From Dysidea avara (taxonomy: Eukaryota; Porifera; Demospongiae; Dictyoceratida; Dysideidae): DNA of 64,000 nucleotides. Below are positions 34,001 to 46,000 of this stretch, one piece after another (the stretch's first letter is position 1; each line of letters begins with the position of its first letter). Location: the NCBI RefSeq assembly GCF_963678975.1, contig NC_089278.1, forward strand, positions 10,195,479 to 10,259,478. The letters run 5' to 3'. The notes beneath the pieces are model-generated. The model searched no databases. It was not told where the DNA came from and saw only the letters and a program-made list of their open reading frames with translations. Position numbers and translations under genes: made by a program.

Positions 34001-37000
34001 ATGAAGGAGCAGAAACGTACACTGCCTGCCGGGTGCTATCACAATCCAAATTGTTTGCCGATTAGTTTCCTTATAAGGAAACTAAAATCTTGTTATTGGA
34101 AGTCGTATACGGAATTGTGTGTGACGAATTATCAAGGGCGGTAGTATCCCGAGCTCAGCCATATATAGCAGGCCGTGTTCATTGTCCAGGAGGCCTAAGT
34201 ACATGACTGAACCGTCACCAAAGCGTGTACGCTTTGACAATGAGGGAACACCAAGGCGTCACAGAAGAAGTACAGGGAGACGACTGGCAGTGACCCATGG
34301 CGACGGTGAAGCTTAGCCTAGCCTTTCTTTTCTTCAGCTGGGTCTTCCTCTTTTTGGACGGTGGCGAATTGGTCTTCACTTCCACCTCAACTACAGCAGC
34401 CGGGGCATTCATTACTGCACGTGGAATGACGCATGCCAATTACATAATATTCGCGCGTGTCATATCCAATTTATTTCAAATGATGTGACGTAATTTGGAT
34501 TGTGATGGCACCGAGTTTCATGCTCCATAAGCTCCTGGCACTACTAATGAAGAGAAACAATAAGGAGAAGGATTATATAGGTTGGAGTGGCGTGTTGCTA
34601 CTTCTTTACGCCTCGAAACAGTTACCTCATGTCTGTTTGTGCATGTGTACTTGCTCAAATGCTGGAAAACCAGACTTGGTGATCATCGCTTCAACTGTAA
34701 ACAGATTAGTGATGTTTATCGTGTTATTATAAACAGTCCTAGCCTGTAAAGTAGTGAAATTTCACGTTTGGTTTCACTTAGGCCAATTTTTGCACTTTGA
34801 AGTTATATAATGGCTTTGTGGTTGCTCTTGTGTAAACAGCAACTCAATAATTGAATTCCTTGTTCTATAGCGAGTAAATTGATATATAGTTTTATAGGAT
34901 TATATGGTATGGTATGTGTAAGTTATAGCATTTTAGAAGCAGTAGATTAGAAGCCTCTACAAATTTGGCAGTGAGGGGGTTGATTAATCCATCCATGACT
35001 GGCATTCAAAAATTTGGCCTATTACAATGGGAAGTTGTGGGAAAAGTGGTTGAACATGTACTCAATTGTGCAAGTTGTATAGTCAATGCAAACGTTACAT
35101 GGCATGTTTGACGCAGCCTTCTGTGGGAGTTTCTATTTTACAAGTGCATGTATCCTACATATGTGAAACTCCCTCACAAGTATCAACCGACTGCCAGGGA
35201 CTATGCTAACTTATGGGATGCCTGTATAGCTAATCTGTGCATGCATATTTTCTTTTAGGTTTCTAATAGCCATTGGCTTGACAACTAAACTGATCAAAAG
35301 CTATCATTGCTTGTCTCATTGTTGCAATAAACTGTGCCCAAATTTATGGAATACTATTTTGTGGTGATATCATGTATGGAGATATTGATGTAATTTTCAC
35401 ACAAAGTCGAATGCGCATTGAAGCCGGATCAAACGATTTCACACCCGAGCCAGATTGACCACAATGCACATTTAATCCAGCTTCAAGTCAATCCACCTCG
35501 ACAGGTGAATTGGCCGGACTTAATGCGCATTAGCACAATTAGCAAGGGGGTACGATATCTTGTGCAAAGCATGGCTATTGCACCAAGACTAAAGCGATGC
35601 CATACTTAGTGTTATACTCATACAGTAACCATGAGTTAAGTGTTGATGGAATAGCGTACCCTTATGAAATCATCGTGCCTGGTACAGGTTTCCTCCTAAG
35701 AATTAACCAGCTTCTTGGCACCCAACATTTTGTAAGCGTACTAACAATATTCCTTGTTGTGAATACTTTTCTGACTCCAAGGAATACGAAGAAGGTAGTA
35801 CAATAACTAACGCCATTTAAATTTTTGTTACCTAATCTGGTAATTAATTAACGTGCTATGAAAGCAAATTGAATTCAGTTGCTGCACACGTAGTGTGAAA
35901 TGGATTGATGTGCATTCGATCCACTGACTACAGCTGGATTCGCATTCAATATGCATTAAATGTGAAAAGGCCTAAAACTAGAAGACAGCATTACTAACCA
36001 TTCAATTTTATTTGCAGAATGCACACTTTCATTGCTGATCTTGCATCTATTACCTGCCTATTCCCTATAACAACAATGCAAGTGGGTAGTTTAAAACTAC
36101 TACCAGTTTTCAAATCATTTATAAATCTGGAAATTCTTGATGAATGAATGTAAATCCAGGCTAAAACATTACAGCTAAATATTAGTCTTGTTACTACATC
36201 TCTAGTAGTGTTTGAAAACAGATAATCGTCTTAGCTTCATGAATTCTTGGCCTGCACTAGGGCTATAAGCAGTTGAATTTGTATCATTGGTGGTTACCTC
36301 TTCCATCAGTGTCTGCTTTTTATTTTTTCACACACTAACACTAAAAAACACATTTAGTACACTTATTTGGTCTGTATCTGATTTGTAAACACTCTGGTCC
36401 AGGTTGCTAAAAATCAGATACAGACTTTATGGGTGCGTTATAATCACTGCACATATGTTTACCGTTGCACTATGAACCTGACCAATATAGGTCAAGTGGT
36501 CAGTTGGGGAGAGCGTTGCAGAATCAAACACTTACCAACGAGATTGTATCTGGCAATTGTCAAAGAAGAAAATGGCTATACAGTATGTAGCAACCTGTAT
36601 CGCTGTGTTATGTATGTGTGTAAATTAATACAGGTGACATTGAAAAGACGGGGGCTGGATAAAACTGATCTTGATACAGTGTTTAGGTTATTTCCTGTTA
36701 TTGAAGTCAGTAATCAGTTTTATTTATTTTGTTTGACAAATACATGTCTAAATAGGAAGACACAGGAATCCAGTTTGACTCTTATGCTAGGATTAGTCAC
36801 CCTCACACTAAAACTTGGCTGGTAGCTAGAAAAGGTACAACTTTGTACAGTTAGTACAGGAAAATGATTAAGTTATGATTCAGGAGAACGTTACACACGT
36901 CAAGCATTTGACCCTAATGCTCCAGGACTAGCTAGCTTACAGTGGGATTCAGCTGAACTAGTACAAATTGGTGTCCAAGACCAAATGAGTTATGATGATG

Positions 37001-40000
37001 CTTTTACAATAGAACAGGTCGATAAACAAGATTAATAGATTGCTTAATATTAATTGTATATCCTAAAAGGTTGACGATAGTTTGATACAGAAATTTACCT
37101 ATGTTGCTGGAGTTGTCCCTGTCTTTCAAGCATACATTAAAGAGGTTAGAAATAATTCCCATACTGGATGTAGTACTGAGTGGGATGCTATAGAAAAGTT
37201 TACAAACTGATAAAATTGGAGTTAAAAAGTCATCTGCAATGCGTAAAGTATGTTATTGTTGATCAGCAATAAATTAATTAATCATTTGCTGTGTAATTAG
37301 GCCCTTGGTGAATTAGCAGATTTCATGAAATATGCACACCCACGCATGAAGGATCATCAAAAGCTGTTAAGAAATTTAATGATTATTGAACTGATTGTAC
37401 GAATCCTGGAAGGGTATGATCCTAAAGCATCTGATGCTCGGTATGTGTGTGTATCTGCTTTTAAATTTCTTTCTGTTAAAATATTTTTACATTTAGTAAC
37501 CATCAGTCAGTCTGTCAGGCATGCTACAAAGTGATAGAGGTGTACTTGCTAGGACAAAGTCGGTATGTGCTATAGGTTAGTATGTAGCAGTGTTTAGCAG
37601 CTTAATATGTACAGCAAGAATGAAAACTATCTTGCACGGTTTATCAGTTTCTTTGAGCAGCAAATAGGAATGGGCCTTAATGCTGAACAAATGTTAACAG
37701 AATTGGTTAGAGACAACAGGTAAGTAGCTGTAGTTATTTAGTTGTACATAGTTGAACACTGGTGTGTTAGCTTGATTGTATCAAAATTTGATGAAAAGGA
37801 AGTGGATGCTATTATCAAAAAACTGATTGACAGCAAGGTACAGACTAGAACAATTTAAATTAGTATCCAATTACATAACACTAGGATCATCGCTTTTTTG
37901 ACTACCTTGGTGTCTTGTGTGTTTGTAATGATCGTCCCATTCCTGAAAATCAAGGTACGTAAATATATTTTTGTGGATATTTTATAATTTTGGTGTTGCA
38001 GACATGATTATTAAAAAGCTAGTTCTGCGTTATGGAGAGGTACCAGTTCCTTTGTTTCTATACCTGTATGTATAGTAATGTATTGACAAATGTTAGGAAT
38101 TGTTTTACCTAACTGAAGTTCGTGATGTCCAAGGTCGTCTATATGGTGCTGATCCCAAAAGAGAGATACAGTATTATCCACCCAAGTCTCAAAGATGGTA
38201 CTCACTTGCTGAGATTGCTGCCAAAGTATACTTGTAATTGTTCATGCATGTCAGTATTCATGTACATAATCATACACACAGGGTAAACCCACGAACACAC
38301 CTGAGTATCAATTTTTGGTGGCTCAGTTGGATCTGTTTGGAAAACTATGCAAAGTATGTGTGTGTGTTGTAAATTAGTCATGTTATGTGTTTATTGTTAC
38401 AGGGAAACAACACTGAAGCAGTTAGAATCATAGATAAGGTACATCACTCTGGTTTTCATGGTACTGTAAATAACTCATAGGAGCCAGTTCCCACTTGGTT
38501 ACCCAAACCACAGAATATGGTAGTAGAGAATATGTCTTAATGCTAAGAGAATGAAATTTGTCTAACTGTAATAGTGATTACACACTTGACTGTATAATTA
38601 TTCCTGCTTGGAGATGAAGCAAACACTAAGGGGTCCAGTTGTCACAGGAAGGCTTCGATGTTGGTTTGTGTATTGTCAAACCACGTACTGCATGCATTGG
38701 TCTGACTATTGAGCACACAGGCTCCAAGCCTTTTTGTGCTTACTATTTTTGCTCATGGTACTTTTAGCATGTGTCTTGTGATACGTTAATTTTTGGTAGA
38801 GCAAACTAACTATCCCATGTGTTGTGTTGTAGTTGACTACGTTTTGGGTCTCCATGATGCGAGGAAGAGGGCTAAAGCCTCTGAAGAAATTCCTTGTGAT
38901 GCAAAGGATTTCTGGATATGGGCCATGCCACTAACTCCAGAACTCCTTGGCTCATTATGAACTCCTGGCCCGTTGGGAGTATCACTAGATCCTCCCTCGC
39001 TGGTAAAATACTGGGGTAATCCTCTTCCTAGAATTGTTGGGTACCATGATTGCGATGCCCACAAGGGGGTGATTATCCCCACTCTTGCCATCTGTCTCTT
39101 TATCTGGCTCAGGCAACGTGCTATTAAGACCCCGGGGGGTTGGTAAATCCCCTCATCTGAGCCCAATCTTGGTTGAAAGCATCTGTTGCAACCGCTTCCG
39201 GATCTGGTCTCCAACTGTAGAAGTTGGGTAGTTGCTTTGTCAGTGGGGATCAAACAAGTCTATCTACAGGAGGCCAATCTGCCGTTGTATTCAATTGAGG
39301 ATCTGGGGATTTAGCATCCAGTTGCAGTGATCCTTCGTTGAGCGTGACTCCCGATCTGCTGTTATGTTGTCCTTCCCTGGCAGGTGTTCTGCCACCAGAA
39401 GATGTCCCTCTGAATGCACCAGTCCCATATCTTCAGTGAAAGCTGACAAAGTATCTTGGAGTGCATTCCCCCTAATTTGTTATTGTATGTCACTGCTGTG
39501 ACATTGTCCAACTTCATCTGAATTGTGATCCCACTGCTATGCTTGGCAAAGCACTGTAGTGTTAGAAAACGCAGCTAGTAGTTCTAGATAGATTGTATGG
39601 CGAATGGCTTCCTCTGGGGACCATTTCCTACCTGTCTGGTGGTGGCCTTGTCAGGCTCTCCATCCCATGTTGGAGGCGTCTGACTCTATGGTCATTGATG
39701 GTGGCACCTGGGGCAGGAGGGGAGACTGCAGTTGGACTTTCCTGTCCAGAGCATGCCACCACTTCAGATCGTTCTGGGCCTCCATGTTTAAGATCAGGCT
39801 GGTGCTGAATTTCATTGCCATGTCCTTGGTCTCCATGGAGTGCCAAGACACCGAGTTGGTTGAGAACTGTAGTGAAGGGGAGCTTGCCTTACAGCTCGTG
39901 TCAATGCTGAGGCCTTCCCAACAAACCTTGCTATGTCCCTCACTGTAATACTCTGTTGGTAAAGGGGGTGTTGAGCTAGCTGCTTTATTTTCCTCAGCTT

Positions 40001-43000
40001 CTCGGCTGGGAAGATCAGCTGGAGTCTGACTGTGTCTACCTGAAAACCCAAAAACTCCAGTTTCTGGTCTGGAGTCAGTTTTGACTTCTGATTCACGACC
40101 AGCCCCAGAGCCTTGAGCAGCTGGTAAATCAGTGGAGACAGCTGAACCAGCTCCTCTTTCGACTGGTGTAGCAGTAGAATATCGTCCAGGTATATGACTA
40201 GACGAATATCCACGTGCCTTAGTGCTCCCACGACTGGTTTCATTACTTTGGAGAAAACCCACAGGGCTGATGTCAACCTGAATGGGAGGCACTGAAACTG
40301 GTAGGTTTTGAGTTCCCATTGGAACTGGAGGAGGTGTTAATTGGCACTCTACCTGGATTGGTATCTGAAGGTGAACATCCTTCAGATCCAACTTTATCAT
40401 CTAATCCTCTGGTTGGATGAGGTTGGGAAGGATATGTAGTCCCTCCATTTTGAAATGTCCATGCTTCACAAACATGTTGAATGCCTTCAGGTTTATCACC
40501 AGCCTCTGTCCCCCCTCCTTCTTTGCTACTTGGAGGATCTGTAACACAAAGCCTTCCTGGGAAGGGGTGGTCCCTACCACTGCACCCTTGGCCAATAATT
40601 CTCTGATCTCCTTGGAGATTATTTCCCTTTGCTCTATAGAGCAGTTTATTGCTGGCATAGGCCTCAGCTGCCATGGTGTTTGATAGTTGGTATACCCTTA
40701 TGGCTTGCAGGACCCATCAGTCTTGCATTACTTTCTCCCAGGGGCTGGTGATGGTTAAGTACATCTGACTCATCAACACTACCAGGTGATGCTTTGTAGA
40801 AGCCACCTGTGCTGACAATGGGGTATAGGGTTTACAATTGTATTTAAAATTGTAACGTGTGGTGTTGACACAATCAAAGTTCTAGTCAAGACCTCCCTCG
40901 TGTGGTCTTTGTTCCTGCTTTCTTCTTTGTAGTGTAATTGTAAGGCATTTTAATTTTAATAGTTACAGTTATTGTTATTGTGGGGTTCCAAAAATTAAAT
41001 TAGTTATAGTTATTAATTGTTAACAATAAGTCAACCTATAAAGTTGTTGTTATTGTTGCGTACTATTGTTATTTGTTACTGTTATTGTTTTTTGTATTAT
41101 GTATCCTTGGCATGCAAGAATTAGTTTGTAAAACGTAATCTCTAATAAGTACTGTAGGGTCAATTACTTCAGTGTTAATAGTAATCTAATCCAAACAGCT
41201 AAGCTGTAAAAAAAAGAGTGCGGCCCTCAAAAAGGCTATGGTGAAAAAAGATGTGAAATCCAAGGTGGCGGCCAAGAAATGGCTGTGATGGTAGGTTAAT
41301 GGTAAAAATTTTAATAACAACAATTCAGGTGAATTTTGGTGCCGCTTGGTCTTGGCACAAAATTCACCTGAATTGTCGTTATTAAAATTTTTACCATTAA
41401 CCTATCATCACAGCCATTTCTTGGCCGCCACCTTGGATTTCACATCTTTTTTCACCATAGCCTTTTTGAGGGCCGCACTCTTTTTTTTACAGCGTAGCTG
41501 TTTTGGATTAGATTTCACTTCTTTTTGTATTTGTATACCCCAAATAGGCCAGCTTTGGGGCTTTTTAAACCTATCTTTTTTTTCTTTTCCACTGGAAGAA
41601 GAAAAGGTGAAGCAGATGAATACTTTAAATATTTCTGATTTTATCAATAAATGTACAAATTATATATATATAATACATATATTTATTACAGAACTCTACA
41701 TGGTGCATGGTTTCTTTGTAACTGAACACTCTACAAGCCAGTACGAGGTGAGTCCTTCTAGCTGATCTCTCTACAGGGTGAATTATTGTAGCTGAACTAT
41801 CTACAAGGTGACTTCTTCTAGCTGATCTCTCTACAGAATGATTTGTTTGTAGCTGAACTCTCTACAAGGTAACTTCTTCTAGCTGATGTCTCTACAGGGT
41901 TACTACTTAGTAGCTGAACTCTCTACATGGCGACTTCTTCTAGCTGACCTTTCTACAGGATAATTTGTTTGTAGCTGAACTCTCTACAGGTGATTTGTTT
42001 GCAGCTGAACTCTCTACATGATGGTTTCTTTGTAGCTGAACTCTGTACAGGGTAATTTCTTTTAGCTGATCCCTCTACAGGGCGATTTGTTTGTAGCTGA
42101 ACTCTCTACATGGTGGTTTCTTTGTAGCTGAACTCTCTACAAGGTGACTTCTTCTAGCTGAACTACGTAGTTGAACTCCCTACAAGGTAACTTCTTCTAG
42201 CTGATCTCTCTACAGGGTGAATTGTTTGTAGCTTATCTCTATACAGGCTACTAGTTTCTAGCTGATCTTTTGAATTCTTTTCAGGGTGACTACTTTATTA
42301 GGGTGACTGCTCTATTAGAGTATCTCGATCTCGCACTTGCTACACCAAGTTTGATTTTGTGTTATAACTCTGTGGCTTTAAGTCTAATTCTTCTACACCA
42401 TTGAAGATACTTTCTAAGGTGATTACTCCATCTGTACAGCGAATTTCAAAGTATTGCCCTAAGCGATTTTTCTGGTGGGCATGGGAAGTAGTTGTATTTT
42501 TATTAGTTAATCTCGATTGCATAATTGTTACACACTGTTGGTTTTTTCGTTGTATCTTCCTGGTTTTTAGCTCGATTTCTTTCAAACCACAAAAGGTTTG
42601 AGGTTCAATAGTTAACCTATTCACCCACCGATTTTCAGCTTCTTCACGTCAGCGGTTTACCCTGTAGGCGTGACAACATATCGGTGTTATTTTTCGTGAA
42701 TAATCGCTAATATCTGTTTGCCTGTTTATCATATTCCAGCCAAACTTGGTACAGAGATGTGCCTTTATACCCCCCTTCTGTGAGCCAAATTTCAAGGCTA
42801 TTGGATATTGCGTTCGCGTTTTATAGCGGTTTTTGTAAGTGTGCGAAAAGAGGAAGAAAAATAAGAAGAGGAAGAAGAAAAAAAACGAAGGAACTAAGCC
42901 AATTTTTGAAGTCGCATATCTCGGAACGCTTGAAGCGATTTCGCTCAAATTTGGAATGTGGAGTACTGAAGTTGGAGGGAGTGTCCACAGCAAAAATCGT

Positions 43001-46000
43001 CTTGTTTCATCAAGGCAGCACAGAGCTACGGAGGTGCGAAAATTACATTTTCTTTCTTCCTGTCAATATACTCATGGGTGTTGCGCGCTGGCTTCTTGGG
43101 CTGCACGACATGCTACCGTGTGTCTTGATATTCCTCATTAAACTCTGCTCTGCATGGCTTCAGATTCTTAAGCTGCAGGTGCATATACGTACACTTTCAT
43201 CTAAGGTGAGATGTGCATGTTCATAGAGTGGCATTGTTTTCTGATAGATTTTTTCTGTGTTCAGTGCATGCAAGGTTCTATAAATGTGACAATTTGGTCA
43301 CCATTTATATAGGAGATATTTTTAATGTTTTACATTGATTTTAATGACGAGAGAAGCTGTTTGTCATGAATTGCAATGCACAAAGGACTGTTACAGGTCT
43401 TGTGCAGCTTTTGTGTAGAAGGCTGAATTTGAACTTAAGTATACCATATGATCTTTATTTATGATCTGGAATTCTGTTGTAAATATGTCAAAAGCGAGTT
43501 GTTATAAATTCACTGCCAGTGCAATAATTTCCCTACGTTACAAAAAAAATTTTAGAATTCTTGTTATTGCTATCAATTGGTGTGTTAGATTAAAATATTA
43601 GTTATTGTTAACAATAATTTTTAAGTTGCTACAAAAACTATTTTTGATATAGTTATTGTTTAATGATTACAACACTACTTCTTTGGCTTGCTTGCAGGGC
43701 CACAGGGTTTTGGTTTGCCACCCTGGCAGCCCCAGTTGTTTCGTTGAGGGTGGCTTTTTGAAAACCCTTATGTTTCCCTTTGTCTCCCAGGGGGTTCACA
43801 ACTTTCTTCAGGGCAGCCGCCGCTTCTATCCTTGCCTTGGCCTTTTCTCCAAGTCCTCTCCAAACAAAAGGGGCTGAGATTCTTTAAAATCCTCGTCCTT
43901 CATCAGTGTCTGCAGCTGGGGGTTCAGATATTGCATAATTGCTTTCCTTCTCTGGGATGAGTGATGTTGGGCAGCGTCTCCTAGCAATTGAATGGCCAAC
44001 TGTATCGTGGGAATGGCTTCCTTGAGGGTAAAGGATTCATCATCTGTGTTCTCCAATAGAGCTGTAAGCAGAGCAATGGCCTCCATGTACATCTCTTGGG
44101 TTCGGAAGGCCAACTTGTTGTCCTTAATGGTGGTATTGGGGAGGGTTGCCGCCACTACCGGAGATATCTTGGGACAGGTTGTCCACTTAAATCAGGCTCG
44201 CCGTAATTGGTGATCCGGGCCTTCCTGCCTTTATAGTCCAGGCGGGAGTCAAAGGTGGCCTCCAAGAAGACCTTGCCTCCCTCAGAAAGTGGAAATCGGG
44301 TGGTATGGGAGTCATTGCTTCCAGCCTCCTCGATGTTTTCCCCATCCGAGAGATTGTCATCACGATGTTTCTCTTGCTGCCACCATCATGGCAGCATTTC
44401 TGGGGTAGGTTCTTCCGCCATCCTTCTCCTTCAGTACATTAATGTCATTCGTCAAGGTATTAACTTTGGCGAGCAATTCCTGTAGTAGTCTCTCAGTAGA
44501 GTTGTCGCCAGGGTTTGACATTGTTTGATGAGTACCGAGTAGAAACGAATTGCTGTCACAGCAAATAAAAAGTCGGGTTAGAGGAGACACGTGGAAGTTT
44601 ATATAGTCCTGATACCAGAAGATGACATCACTTTTTTGTGAACTCTTTAAATTGCTGTGATAGTGCTTAGTTATGTTCATTACATGCTGATTTTGAGACA
44701 GAGCCTTCCGAAATGTAATTGTATTCGAGAGACAAGAAACTGTTCGATAAGGTTCATTCATTAATTTGAGGTGGGCTTCATTACTTTGTTGTGGGTAGGC
44801 ATTACTCAATGGATTGGTAACAAGATTAGTAACTTCGTTATTTGTAGTAATAAAATTACTTAATATTAGATTCGTTACAGTAACTTTATTACTTAGGTAA
44901 CACGTTACATTTGCAAGTAAAGTAACTTGAGTTATATTACTAGCTTTTATAGCATATTTCGTTATATTACTTAGTTACCACAAAAGTAATAATATTATGT
45001 AACTCATTACATAAGTAACATGTTACCCTCGAACATTGATGGGGAGTGACAGCTGTCTGTTTTGCATTGTGTGTAGGAGTTAAATTATTTGACTTTTGAT
45101 GAAGCACTTACTGGTGCCAAAGATGATATGCTCCACCCATCCCTTCGCTCCAAATATGTAGAGCTGATAGTTGGTATGTATTGCCAAATGTTTGTGCAAT
45201 GATTTTCATCCAGTTATATCACAACAGTGTTGTATGTTGACGTTGGAAATAATAGAGCACTTCTGGACAACCTTCCACTGTCTTTTGTAGGTTGACATTT
45301 ACCTAGTACACCTCTTGTTTAACATTTGTGTATGTAGATATACAAGAAAATAGTAGCCGATCCTTATAAATCAGCTGCAGCAAATCCTGAAAAAGCTTTA
45401 ACTGGAGTGAAAAATGAATATTTTCCAAAACTCAAGGACTGGATACTGCAATATGTTACAAACATCACGGTTGTGAAATTATTAGTGTATATCAATCAAT
45501 GTAGTGATGGTGTTTTTTTTTGTAGTCTGTTATTGCATCATCAGTTGAGGTGAACAACCTTAATGCTGAAGTAAGCCATTAAGTTCAATTTACAAAATGG
45601 ATGCATTTCAATAATGTATAGATATTGGATCTTTTGTACTTGCTGGTCAAATATGGATATTATGCTGCCATTGATGATATCAATGCTCTGATAGTTCCAC
45701 TAGTGTCAATGTTAAATGGTATGAATGACAAGCTGTTTCCAGATGTCACTCCAGATGCAAATGAACAGTTCACAATGGTAAGACTTACAGTTTCTTTAAT
45801 TTTCTGTTAATATTTTATTGTAATAAAGGAAGGAAGATTTGAAGACAATTATACAAACAGAGCAATCTTTAAAATGAAAGTTAAGGCACTGAAAGTGATG
45901 GACTTGTTTTTTAATTTTCGTTTTTATTTAAGATTACAGGTTAGAGTCGTGTTTCATAGAGAATGTAATAATCACTGCTTCTCTCTTAGCATTTTATATA

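Larger units (their letters stand above)
38837..44521 (-). mobile_element. DIRS-type retroelement, decayed and interrupted
   Basis: A gag-like region at 44521-43826 (NSTERLLQELLAKVNTL, then AIQLLGDAAQHHSSQRR and IMQYLNPQLQTLM) and an RT/RNase H region at 40680-38837 lie in the same orientation. RT motifs are LVINLKAFNMFV, LDLKDVHLQIPI and RLVIYLDDILLLHQSKEEL, followed by LEFLGFQVDT. ARFVGKASALTRAVRQAPLHY is the kind of connection seen in DIRS/Ngaro. Several frameshifts split each region. The tyrosine recombinase expected after RNase H was not found, so the 3' end appears lost at about 38837. Roughly 3 kb of unrelated repeats (40860-43650) separate gag from RT. Lies in IP3R intron 26, antisense to the host gene. 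Confidence 0.75.

Noticed and set aside
39593-39948. Plus-strand open frames antisense to the DIRS reverse transcriptase
   Set aside because: Shadows of the minus-strand RT/RNase H sequence.
41346-41765. 139-residue frame over the long hairpin
   Set aside because: Runs through the palindrome and into the minisatellite; no recognisable domain.
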